Of a stretch of DNA of 64,000 bases, positions 45,271 to 55,689 are shown piece after piece (positions within the stretch are counted from its first letter, which is position 1; every line of letters starts with the position of its first letter). Source of the DNA: Fremontodendron californicum (taxonomy: Eukaryota > Streptophyta > Magnoliopsida > Malvales > Malvaceae); the NCBI GenBank assembly GCA_030761205.1, contig JAULJL010000024.1, forward strand, positions 22,934,126 to 22,998,125, in the 5' to 3' direction. Made by a program: the position numbers and the translations under genes. The notes under the pieces are model-generated. The model saw only the letters and a list, made by a program, of their open reading frames with translations, ran no database searches and was not told the origin of the DNA.

Positions 45271-45806
45271 CCTGAAAAAAAAATGAAAAAAAATTGAAAG
45301 AGAAATTGGAAGAGAAATTTATATACAATATCAGTTTTGTGGGTAGCTGATGGAACCGATTTAAATAATCACGGAGTACCGTTATCCGCCATTTAACCGG
45401 GGTAAAAAATTAAAAATTATATTTACATCTAGTTATTTTCAAAACAAGGATCAGAAAGAAAAACGACATAAAAAGACTCAAAAACAAAACACTCTAAATA
45501 AAATCCTAAATTCTTCCCCCCACACATAATTCTTACATTGTCATTAATGTAATGCTATTAATCCCAAATGCAAGAATTATATGTAAGAGAAAAGAACTAT
45601 TAAACAAAAGAAACTTATGCGGCCTAAATGAACTTAAAAACAGTAAACACAATTAACAAAGAAACATAAGAAATAAAAATAAAAACAATAAAAACAATAA
45701 AAGAAAAAGGAAAAGAAAGAGAAAGCAAATCTGAATATGGAAGGTTGGCAATTTCATCTTTAATTGGGCTGCCTTCCCAATTAACACTTGAGTTAGTGTT
45801 TTGAAT
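45271..45806 (-). other. N4 spacer between gag-tail ORF and cargo
   Basis: On the minus strand, N-type 3' non-coding sequence runs from the gag-tail stop past another polypurine-like motif (complement CCCCCCACACATAATT near 45516) to about 45470. Foreign sequence then begins, containing ACCCCGGTTAAATGGCGGAT and the TATA-like box. The boundary is placed by loss of similarity to N1. Confidence 0.65.
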
Positions 45807-46745
45807 CTAACCAACACCCCTTCTTGGTTGTTTAGGCTTGTGAGGCTCATACATGAAATTTCCCAAATTTATGCGTTTGAGAGGAAGCTTTCTTTGCACA
45901 ACAGTGGATGCATTCTCCATTACAAGTATTATTCCATCATCCTTGGTGGTGCATATCTCATCGAGGAATGGTGCATCTTTTGGTACTTGTTGAATGACAT
46001 CCACAAACAAACTGTTTAAGGTTTCCAGCGTGTCTTGTTCATGTTCATCCTCCTTGAACTTTGCGAATCTACTAGGAAAAGGTGGAGAAGAAACATTAGT
46101 AAAAATTGGAATCTCAAACGTTACCTCAGGTGCTGAAATACTCTTATTTGGATTTGTGGCTTCATTATCCTCAAGAATAGAATCCATCTCTAATTTTGTC
46201 TCATCCTCATCTTGTTCATCATTCTTCAAGGTCACAATAGTAGTATTCTCCTTTGGGTTAATCATTGTTTGGGCAGAGAGTTCTTCAGATCTTTGTGCTA
46301 CCCATACCACCATACTACTAGCCAATAGGCTCATTTGCCTTTCCAAACTCTGGATACTTGCCCTTGTTTCCTGTTGAAATTGCAAAGTATTAGTAACAAG
46401 AGAATCGACAAGATCTTCTAAAGAAGTACCTGAGTTTTGAGTCATATGTAGTGGCTGAAAAAGATCTGGTTCTTGAGACCATGATTGATTAAATCTAGAT
46501 GGATGAGTGTAATTGGCATAAGGATCTACTTCTTGGTAATTTTCTGAGTAGCCATAATTAGTATGATCCCACCATCCCTCATGGTAAGTGTTTGAGTAAT
46601 GATCATACTGTTGGTCTTGGAACACTTGATGGCCTTGACATCCTCCCATGGCCAATTGTTGAACTGGGTAGGTGAGATTGGCTTGTTGATTTTCCATGTT
46701 CATGTATGCCACCAACTCTTCAAGTGTTAGATTGCTCAATTCCAT
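45807..46745 (-). CDS. N4 312-aa gag-tail protein
   Basis: Intact 312 codons, closest to the N3 copy in the middle (SLERQMSLLASSMVVWVAQ) and to N1/N2 in the C-terminal half (DVIQQVPKDAPFLDEI, STVVQRKLPLKRINLGNF), a mosaic pattern. Initiation follows a T15-complement A-tract. Same relation to ATH gag as in the other copies, without zinc knuckle or protease. It lies between the primer site and the captured cargo. Confidence 0.8.
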   Translation of the reverse strand: MELSNLTLEELVAYMNMENQQANLTYPVQQLAMGGCQGHQVFQDQQYDHYSNTYHEGWWDHTNYGYSENYQEVDPYANYTHPSRFNQSWSQEPDLFQPLHMTQNSGTSLEDLVDSLVTNTLQFQQETRASIQSLERQMSLLASSMVVWVAQRSEELSAQTMINPKENTTIVTLKNDEQDEDETKLEMDSILEDNEATNPNKSISAPEVTFEIPIFTNVSSPPFPSRFAKFKEDEHEQDTLETLNSLFVDVIQQVPKDAPFLDEICTTKDDGIILVMENASTVVQRKLPLKRINLGNFMYEPHKPKQPRRGVG

Positions 46746-46866
46746 CGTTTTGTTTTTTTTTTTTTTTTCAAAATTTGATAAGAAAAACTTGTATGTACAA
46801 GAAAATAGAACTAATTAGAACTGAAAATAAGAATAAACCAAGTTACAAATAAACTAAAGAAAACAA

Positions 46867-46884
46867 TCCCCGGCAACGGCGCCA
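46867..46884 (-). other. N4 primer-binding site, tRNA-Asp type
   Basis: Plus-strand TCCCCGGCAACGGCGCCA, six bases inside the 5' LTR. Confidence 0.92.
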
Positions 46885-46890
46885 AAAATT

Positions 46891-48765
46891 TGATGCACCC
46901 AAAAGAGTGTATCTTATTTAACCTTGCACTAAAAAGATCAATTGTAAGTATAGTAGTTAGCAAGGGTCGAGTCCTCAGGGATTGGGTTTTAGTTTATAAG
47001 TTGATAGTTTAAAACTTAAATTCAAGAACAATAAAAGAAAAGGGGTTTTTGAAGCCAGATTTAAACTAAAGTAAATAATAAGAATAAGATGCAAGGCGGT
47101 ATAACCAGCCAATAAAAATATATATACTAAGCAAGGCGGTATAACCAGCCAATAAAAATATATATACTAAATTAGGCGGTATAACCAGCCAATAAAAATA
47201 AAACAAAATTAATATACAAATTAGGCGGTATAACCAGCCAATAAAAATAAATATACTTTTAAAAATAAGCAAACTAGAAAAGTAAGAAAACAAGTAAGAA
47301 GAATCAAAAATGAAAAATATGGTTAAGGTTTCATTCTCCACCACTAGACATCATTAAGAATCAATTTCAGATCTATCAATATCAACCAACTATCAAAGTT
47401 AACAACCGTAGATAACAACAAGCTCTGTTATCCCAATCTTTCCTTAGTTTGTCGTTAAATAGAACAAGCTCTCTATTTAATCTCTAACCATCAAACAACC
47501 TAGAATAAGCTCTCTAGATTCAATTTAATGGCAGCTTTATGATGAGAAAGATAGGTTGATCTAAGCAACAAACACATAAGCTCGGATTGTTCAACTTAGG
47601 TTATGTTCCACTTTGCAATTATTGAAAACTTGACCATAATCATTAATCACAAATTGCCACTTATGAATAGGAAATCAAGACAATTACACGGATCAAGACT
47701 CCTAAACTAGCAATAGATAATTATCAAGATCTATCTAGTTGTACACCTAAACAAATCAAGACAACATCATGAACAATTCTTGTAGAAGAACATAAGCAAC
47801 TTTGATAGAAAATTAATGATAGATAGAATCTGAAAATCAATCACAAAACATGTCTAGGGCTTTGAAATCACCCTTAACCAAATAGAAGTTTAGCCTAGCA
47901 TAGGCATTATAAACATAAAATTAAATAGAATCTAAGAAGAAAATAAAAGAAAGAAAGAAGAAGAAGAAGAATATTAATTATCCAACCTCTTGCTCTTTCT
48001 AAAGAAAAAGAAAACTAGAGAAAAGAAAGAAGAAGAAAACTTAGAGAATTTTATTAAAATGGCTAATATCCTACCTATGTACAATATGATCCTTTACAAT
48101 CATCCAAGGCCCTCTATTTATACACATTTTGGAGGGCTAAATGACAAGAGACAAGCTTTACAAATTTCAAAGGTAGGTATAATAGGTGGGTGCATTTTCT
48201 AACAATTTTCGTCATATATGACGATTTTGATCAGCCAACTTGATGGTCGATTTTGTCAATTTTGGAGGCCTTATCTGATCACATGGTCTTCTAGAAAAAT
48301 GTTACCCTATCAGTTACTGATCCATAGCCGTTGGAATCAGCTCATTTGCTGATGTGGATAAGAATATATGGGCATAATACGAAAACAGGTCAGCATAGAC
48401 GTCATTGCACATCAGCTAACTTGATGGTCGATTTCGCTAGGGAAAACGACTCCGTTTCAAGAAGTGTAAAACATGAAAAAGATAGATATGCCTCTTAGCT
48501 TTGCATGGCTACAAATTTCAGCCTTATTGCTTCAGTGAAACTCGAGATATAGCTGATATGGCAAAAGGTGTCGGAACTGGAACTGAACTGGATTTGCCCT
48601 TAATTCTAGTAATCTGAAATCACTCAAAGAAACTTGTGAAAAACACCAAAATACATAAAAATATAAAAGATCATAAACACAATTAGACTAAACAATAATA
48701 ACTCGTATTTGACACAAAATAATAATAAAACATAACTAAAAACTATATAATTATACGAGTTATCA
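46891..48765 (-). repeat. N4 5' LTR (1875 bp)
   Basis: TGATAACTCG...GGGTGCATCA on the minus strand, with one U3 repeat unit and four minisatellite units (about 47094-47246). One unit is preceded by AAGCAAGG instead of AAATTAGG, a variant shared with the N6 LTR. Confidence 0.93.
48115..48122 (-). promoter_or_regulatory. N4 5' LTR TATA box
   Basis: Plus-strand TATTTATA, conserved position; it would drive the RNA that includes the virus-like and LOG-like cargo. Confidence 0.66.
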
Positions 48766-48799
48766 ATTGTCCTCAGCCTGACTTAGACCCATGCCATTA

Positions 48800-50976
48800 T
48801 TATTCAACATAATTCGGCTCAAAAAGTGGTAACTCCTCCACATCTTGTATTGGAAAGTTCTCATAGTAAGGCTTCAATCTATGACCATTCACTTTGAATG
48901 CCTTATCTATTTTTGGGCTTTGGATTTCAACTGCACCATGAGTAAATACATTAGTAATAAAAAAAGGTCCAACCCAACGAGAACGTAACTTACCTGGAAA
49001 TAACTTAAGGCGTGAATGGAAGAGAAGAACTTTTTGTCCAACAACAAAGTCCTTTCTTGATATCATCTTGTCATGGAATGCCTTAGTCTTTTCCTTGTAA
49101 ATCCTACGAATTCTCATAGGCATCATTCCTTATCTCCTCTAATTCTTGTAGGTCAAGTTTTCTTTGCTTACCTGTCTCATCCATCTCCATGTTGCATTGT
49201 TTGATAGCACAATATGATTTATGTTCCAACTCAACCGGAAGATGACAAGGCTTACCATAAACAAGTCGATTAGGAGACATACCAATGGGTTTCTTATATG
49301 CTGTCCTATAAGCCCAAAGTGCATCATCAAGTCGTGAACTCCAATCCTTTCTATTTGGATTAACTGTCTTTTCAAGGATGGACTTAACTTCCCGATTTGA
49401 CAATTCAGCTTGCCCACTAGTTTGAGGATGATATGAGGTGGAGACCTTGTGTGTGATGTTATACTTCCTCAAAAGTGCTTCCGTAGTCCTATTGCAAAAG
49501 TGAGTACCTCTATCGCTGATTATGGCCTTTGGCGTTCCAAACCTAGTAAAGATGTTAGTCTTGACAAAATCTGAAACAACTTTAGAGTCATTAGTCCTAG
49601 TGGATTTTGCTTCCACCCACTTTGAAACATAATCAACGGCAAGTAAAATATAAAGATTACCAAAAGAAGAAGGAAAAGGTCCCATGAAATCCATGCCCCA
49701 TACATCAAAAATTTCAACAATAAGTATTTGAGTTTGAGGCATTTGATTTCTAGCACCTAAGTTACCTGTTCTTTGGCAACGATCACATGACTTGCAAAAG
49801 AGGTATGCATCTTTGAATATAGTAGGCCAATAAAATCCAGAATCAAGAACTTTCATGGCTGTTCTTTTGGATCCAAAGTGTCCTCCACATGCATAAGAGT
49901 GACAAAAGGAGAGAATAGATTGAAATTCAGATTCGAGTACACACCTTCTTATAATCTGATCGGAGCAATGCTTCCAAAGGTAAGGATCATCCCATATGTA
50001 GTATTTGGCATCACTCATGATCTTATTTATTTGAGCTTGTGTCAACTCTTGTGGCAACTTCTTGGTAACTAAGTAATTTACAATATCGGCATACCAAGGA
50101 GTTGTTGTACTTATAAAAAGAAGTTGCTCATCCGTAAAGTTCTCATTCAAGGGTAGTGCATCCTCTTCATGAACTAAACGGCTAAGATGGTCCGCAACCA
50201 GGTTGTCACTACCTCTCTTATCTTTTATCTCCAAATCAAACTCTTGTAAGAGAAGTATCCATCTAATCAACCTTGGTTTGGCCTCCTTCTTAGTGAGTAC
50301 TGCATGGTCAGAATATACAATTACTTTAGTACCAATTAAATAAGATCGAAAATTTTCTAAAACAAATACAACAGCCAAAAGTTCTTTTTCAGTAGTGGAA
50401 TAGCTCAATTGAGCATCATTAAGAGTTCGGGAGGCATAATAAATGGCATGTGAGGCTTTGCCAACCCGTTGGCCCAAAACAGCTCCAATGGCATAGTCAC
50501 TAGCATCACACATGATTTCAAAAGGTATATTCCAATCTGGTGGTTGCATGATAGGAGCTGATGTCAAGAGTCCCTTCAATGTTTCAAACGCCTCTTTGCA
50601 TTTATCATCAAAGTGGAAAACCAAATCTTTTTGTAGTAGCTTGCAAAGAGGTAATGTGATCTTTGAGAAGTCTTTGATAAATCTCCTATAGAAACCTGCA
50701 TGTCCAAGAAAAGAACGAACCTCTCTCACATTTGTGGGAGGTGGTAAAGAATGCATAATATCTATTTTAGATTTATCAACCTCTATCCCTCTAGAAGAAA
50801 TAAAATGGCCCAAAACTATTCCTTGTTCTACCATATAGTGACATTTTTCCCAATTCAAAACAAGGCTAGTTTCCATGCATCTTTCAAGTACAAGTGTAAG
50901 GTTCTCTAGACATCTATCAAAAGAATCACCATAGACACTAAAATCATCCATAAACACTTCTATGATGTTCTCTACA
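48800..50976 (-). pseudogene. pol: ATH2 pol: RT C-terminus, RNase H, integrase
   Basis: 617 open codons (50957-49104). They start at FMDDFSVYG of reverse transcriptase, continue through RNase H (CDASDYAIGAVLG, TEKELLAVVF) and RWILLLQEFDLEIKDKRG into integrase with HHCC, D (WGMDFMG), D (SDRGTHF) and E (GQAELSNRE). It retains the DSKVVSDFVKT segment deleted in ATH1. One inserted base at AATTCGTAGG (about 49108) makes a TAG; the tail resumes as 49126-48800 ending EPNYVE. The N-terminal part of reverse transcriptase is missing because of a deletion at 50976. Confidence 0.87.
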
Positions 50977-51231
50977 TAGAAAAGTTGGGAGAAGATGAAT
51001 CATACCAGATTTTAATTCAAAAGCTACCTCAAGATTAGCATATTCAATGCATAATGGTTGTTGATCCAAGTCCGGAGAGGCTAGCTCCTTGAGAGTTCGG
51101 TTGTCAGCTGCTGCCATCTCTCCTTGCTCATCTTGGATGTTTTGGATCAATTTCTCGATTGGTTGTTGGTGAGAATTTATAAATTCCTGAATTCTCCTAA
51201 GTCTTAAGTCTTCTTAAGGAGCTTAGAACAT
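50977..51231 (-). pseudogene. gag: ATH2 gag N-terminal fragment
   Basis: Homologous to the first ~84 codons of ATH3 gag (EQGEMAAADNRTLKEL, QQPLCIEYANLEVAFELKSG). Two early stops replace ATH3 codons (ATG TTC TAA..., then another TAA). It ends at LLPTF, where the sequence jumps directly into reverse transcriptase just before FMDD, an internal deletion of several kilobases relative to an intact ATH element. Confidence 0.82.
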
Positions 51232-51314
51232 TCACTAATAAAAAAAATAAGAAAGTAAATAATTAGAACAGAAAATAAGAATAAACCAATAAACTAATAA
51301 ACTAAAGAAACCAA

Positions 51315-51332
51315 TCCCCGGCAACGGCGCCA
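51315..51332 (-). other. ATH2 primer-binding site, tRNA-Asp type
   Basis: Plus-strand TCCCCGGCAACGGCGCCA, six bases from the LTR at 51339. Confidence 0.92.
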
Positions 51333-51338
51333 AAAACT

Positions 51339-52005
51339 TGATGCACCCAAAAGAGTGTATCTTATTTAACCTTGCACTTAAAAAGAATCAATTGTAAAGT
51401 ATAGTGATTAGCAAGGGTCGAGTCCTCAGGGATTTGGTTTTAGTTTATAAGTTAATAGTTTAAAACTTAAAAACAAGTAAACAAAAGTAAAGGGGATTTT
51501 GAAATCAGATTTAAACTAAAGTTAACAATAAGAATGAGAAAACAAGTAATTAAGAAGAATCAAATATGAAAAATATGGTTAAGGTTTCATTCTCCACCAC
51601 TAGACATCATTAAGAATCAATTTCATATCTATCAACATTAATTAGCTATCAAAGTTAACAACCGTAGATAACAACAAGCTCTGTTACCCCAATCTTTCCT
51701 TAGTTCGTCGTTAAATAGAACAAGCTCTCTATTTAATCTCTAACCATCAAACAACCTAGAATAAGCTCTCTAAATTCAATTTAATGGCAGCTTTATGATA
51801 AGAAAGATAGGTTGATCTAACCAACAAACACATAAGCTCGGATTGTTCAACTTAGGTTATGTTCCACTTTGCAATTATTGAAAACTTGACCATAATCATT
51901 AATCACAAATTGCTACTTATGAATAGGAAATCAAAACAATTACACGGATCAAGACTCCTAAACTAGCATTAGACAATTATCAAGATTTATCTAGTTGGCC
52001 ACCTA
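51339..52005 (-). repeat. ATH2 5' LTR, truncated
   Basis: Starts TGATGCACCC next to the primer site and carries the R/U5 sequence without minisatellite repeats. It stops at GGCCACCTAAATAA, where ATH3 protease sequence begins. The U3 part is lost. It differs enough from the LTR at 30720 that the two may not have been the original pair. Confidence 0.8.
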
Positions 52006-52737
52006 AATAACATAAAAGTCAGCGGGAAAAACCAATTCATTAACCTGTACAAGAACGTCTTCTACAACTCCTCTTGGGTAAGTGTTAGAACGGTAAGCAA
52101 GTTGTATTATAACACCGGTTTCCTCTAATGGTCCTAGATTCAATGAAGCATAAATTGAATATGGCATGACATTAATAGATGCCCCTAGATCTAGCATAGC
52201 ACGCTCAAACCTGGTGTTGCCTATCTTAGAAGGAATGGTAAACATACCTGGATCCTTGCATTTAGGTGGGAGTTTCTTTTGAAGAATAGCTGACACATTC
52301 TCCCCTACACTTACCTTTTCATTCCATTTCAACTTCCGTTTGGGATTAGAAGACATCTCATCTTCCATCTCAATAACATAAAAGTCAGCGGGAAAAACCA
52401 ATTCATTAACCTGTACAAGAACGTCTTCTACAACTCCTCTTGGGTAAGTGTTAGAAGGTTAGCAAGTTGTATTATGACACCGGTTTCCTCTAATGGTCCT
52501 AGATTCAATGAAGCATAAATTGAATATGGCATGACATTAATAGATGCCCCTAGATCTAGCATAGCACGCTCAAACCTGGTGTTGCCTATCTTACAAGGAA
52601 TGGTAAACATACCTGGATCCTTGCATTTAGGTGGGAGTTTCTTTTGAAGAACAGCTGACACATTCTCCCCTACACTTACCTTTTCATTCCATTTCAACTT
52701 CTGTTTAGATGTGCACAACTCGTTTAGGAACTTGGCA
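52006..52737 (-). repeat. in-frame 366-bp tandem duplication of the ATH3 protease domain
   Basis: AATAACATAAAAGTCAGCGG recurs 366 bp apart (52006 and 52372). The unit covers KRKLKWNEK...DLGASINVMP...FYVIEMEDEMSSNP, and the repeat joins SSNP to KRKLK. 366 is a multiple of three. Both units keep DLGAS. The unit nearer gag carries a frameshift near 52455 (GTTAGAAGGTTAGC against GTTAGAACGGTAAGC). Confidence 0.87.
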
Positions 52738-54374
52738 TATCTTGGCACTTGCTTGATAGCATCTAGTAAAGGAATGTTCACCTCTACTTTCCGGAAGGTT
52801 TCCAAAATTTCCTTCTCTTGCTCCTCCTTCTTGGACTTTGCTAACCTGCTAGGAAAAGGTGGAGGAGTTATATAAGAAGGAAAGGATGGTTTAGGAATTA
52901 CCTTTTTCAGTGGCTCGTTGGGATGTGAAGAGGATGCCATGGTGTTGTTTTCCCCTTGAGCACTATCATTTTGTGGTGTCTCTAGCTGCTTCCCACTTCT
53001 TAAAGTTATAGCATTGGCATTCTCTCTTGGATTCACTATGGTTTGGGAAGGTAATTTCCCATAATCCCTTGCTTGCATTTGACTTATGGTTGTTGCCAAT
53101 TGCCCAATTTGACTCTCCAAATTTCGAATACTTGTCTTTGTTTCCTGTTGAAATTGAATTGTATTAGTAGTAAGAGCTTTAACAAGATCTTCAAGAGAAG
53201 TACCTGAATTTTGGGTGGGTGGCAGTTGTTGTTGGGTTTGGTATGGTTGTTGCACTCTTTGCCGAAAACCCGATGGCTTGTTGTCAAATGGTGGAGGAAT
53301 AGTGTGTGATTGGTTCCCTCCATAATTGAAGTTTGGATGATCTCTCCATCCTGGATTGTAAGTGTTTGAGTAGGGATCATATTTCCTTGATTGGTTCTGA
53401 AATCCACCCATGGCATTCACATGTTCATTGGTGTCCTCTTGAAGTGTTGGACACATATCAGTTTGGTGCCCCATGTTTGAACATATGCCACAAGCCTTTA
53501 TTTGCTGTATATTACCTACAGCCAATTGTTGAACAAGAGAAGTCAGTTTATCAAATTTATGTTCAAGGGATGAAATACTTACCTCATTAACTCTCTTGGG
53601 TTGTGGTGGTGGATCTTGTCTCATTGAGAATTGTTGAGAATTGGCTGCCATGTTGGAGATTAGAGTTCTAGTAGCCCCGGGAGTCTTATCAACTAGAGCT
53701 CCCCCACTAGCGGCATCTATCATACTTGTCTCCATGGGCATGAGACCTTCATAGAAGTATTGGATGAGAAGTTGTTCACTTATCTGATGGTGTGGACATG
53801 ATGCACAAAGTTTCTTGAACCTCTCCCAATATTCATATAAGGACTCTCCATTGTATTGCCGAATCCCACATATCTCTTTTCTAATGCTGGCAGCCTTAGA
53901 TGCTGGGAAATACCTTTCCAAGAATGCTTTCTTCATATCATTCCATGTAGTGATGGTCCCGGATGGTAGATAGTAGAGCCATTCCTTTGCTGAATCAGCT
54001 AGAGAGAATGTGAAGGCTCTCAACTTAAATTGCTCTTCCGTGACTCCTGTTGGTCTCATGCTTGAGCAAACTACATGGAATTCCTTGAGGTGCTTATTTG
54101 GATCCTCTCCTGCAAAACCATGAAAAGTTGGGAGAAGATGAATCAAACCAGATTTTAATTCAAAAGCTACCTCAAGATTAGCATATTCAATGCATAATGG
54201 TTGTTGATCCAAGTCCGGAGCGGCTAGCTCCTTGAGAGTTCGGTTGTCAGCTGCTGCCATCTCTCCTTGCTCCTCTTGGATGTTTTGGATCAACTCCTCG
54301 ATTGGTTGTTGGTGAGAAGTTATAAATTCCCGAATTCTCCTAAGTCTTAAGTCTTCTTCAGGAGCTTGGAACAT
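52428..54374 (-). pseudogene. gag: ATH3 gag and protease start (648 aa)
   Basis: The best-preserved gag here. ATG at 54374 lies 93 bases after the primer site. Residues ~60-215 are the retrotransposon gag domain (EWLYYLPSGTITTWNDMKKAF, YEYWERFKKLCASCP, LLIQYFYEGL). A CCHC knuckle is at C295, C298, H303, C308 (CGICSNMGHQTDMC). A Tyr/Asn/Pro-rich segment and linker follow, then DLGAS near the C-terminus. The ORF ends by frameshift in the first duplicated protease unit. No pol follows: at 52006 it joins the truncated ATH2 LTR. Gag forms the particle and binds RNA, and this type is the likely helper and ancestor for the N gag-tail ORF. Confidence 0.85.
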
Positions 54375-54467
54375 TCACTAATAAAAAAAAATAAAAATAA
54401 TAAGAAAGTAAATAATTAAAACTGAAAATATGAATAAACCAATAAACTAATAAACTAAAGAAAGCAA

Positions 54468-54485
54468 TCCCCGGCAACGGCGCCA
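54468..54485 (-). other. ATH3 primer-binding site, tRNA-Asp type
   Basis: Plus-strand TCCCCGGCAACGGCGCCA, six bases from the LTR. Confidence 0.92.
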
Positions 54486-54491
54486 AAAACT

Positions 54492-55689
54492 TGATGCACC
54501 CAAAAGAGTGTATCTTATTTAACCTTGCACTTAAAAAGAATCAATTGTAACGTATAGTGATTAGCAAGGGTCAAGTCCTCAGGGATTGGGTTTTAGTTTA
54601 AAAGTTAATAGTTTAAAACTTAAAAACAAGTAAACAAAAGTAAAGGGGATTTTGAAATCAGATTTAAACTAAAGTTAACAATAAGAATGAGAAAACAAGT
54701 AATTAAGAAGAATCAAATATGAAAAATATGGTTAAGGTTTCATTCCCCACCACTAGACATCATTAAGAATCAATTTCATATCTATCAACATTAATTAGCT
54801 ATCAAAGTTAACAACCCTAGATAACAACAAGCTCTGTTACCCCAATCTTTCCTTAGTTCGTTGTTAAATAGAACAAGCTCTCTATTTAATCTCTAACCAT
54901 CAAACAACCTAGAATAAGCTCTCTAAATTCAATTTAATGGCAGCTTTATGATGAGAAAGATAGGTTGATCTAAGCAACAAACACATAAGCTCGGATTGTT
55001 CAACTTAGGTTATGTTCCACTTTGCAATTATTGAAAACTTGACCATAATCATTAATCACAAATTGCTACTTATGAATAGAAAATCAAGACAATTACACGG
55101 ATTAAGACTCCTAAACTAGCATTAGACAATTATCAAGATTTATCTAGTTGGCCACCTAAACAAATCAAAACATCACCATGAATAATTTTTATGGAAGAAC
55201 ATAAGCAACTTTGATAGAAAACAATGATAGATAGATTCTGAAAATTAATTACATAACATGTCTAGGGCTTTGAAATCACCCTTAACCAAATAAAAGTTTA
55301 GCCTAGCATAGGCATTATAAACATAAACATAAAATTAAAGAGAATCTAAGAAGAAAATAAAAGAAAGAAAGAAAGAAGAAGAAGAAGAATAATAATGAAG
55401 AAGAAGAAAAATAAAAGACAATTATCAAGATTTATGTAGTTGGCCACCTAAACAAATCTGTCTTCTTGCTTTGCACCAAGAATTTGATCTTTTTGACTCC
55501 CAACTCTTTTTCCATCTTGTGATTGTGATTTTGTAAGCTCTTTAACATCCTAATTGACATGTTTTGACTTCATCTCCTCCAAAATACCTACAAAGCGTAA
55601 AAACCTAGTAAAATGTCAAGGAAGTAAGAATCAAAGCACAAAGTACAAAGAAATTAAATAGGAAAATGTATGAAATTAAGCACTTATCA
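54492..55689 (-). repeat. ATH3 5' LTR (1198 bp, U3 type B)
   Basis: Minus-strand TGATAAGTGC...GGGTGCATCA. R/U5 matches the other families; U3 matches ATH1's 3' LTR start. The second unit of the 292-bp duplication is cut at AACAAATC/TGTCTTC (about 55457) and joined to U3, so the region holding the TATA box of type-D LTRs seems deleted. Confidence 0.82.

Larger units (their letters stand above)
33817..48765 (-). mobile_element. N4: non-autonomous element with captured virus-like and LOG-like genes, TSD ATTGT
   Basis: Flanked by ATTGT at 33812-33816 and 48766-48770, inside the ATH2 3' region. Without the N3 insertion it is about 8.7 kb, larger than N1 or N2 because of an extra ~1.8 kb between gag-tail ORF and 3' non-coding region. 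Minus-strand order: 5' LTR (48765-46891), primer site, 312-codon ORF, nucleic-acid-binding-like gene, LOG-like gene, poly(A), non-coding region, polypurine tract, 3' LTR (split by N3). Confidence 0.93.
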
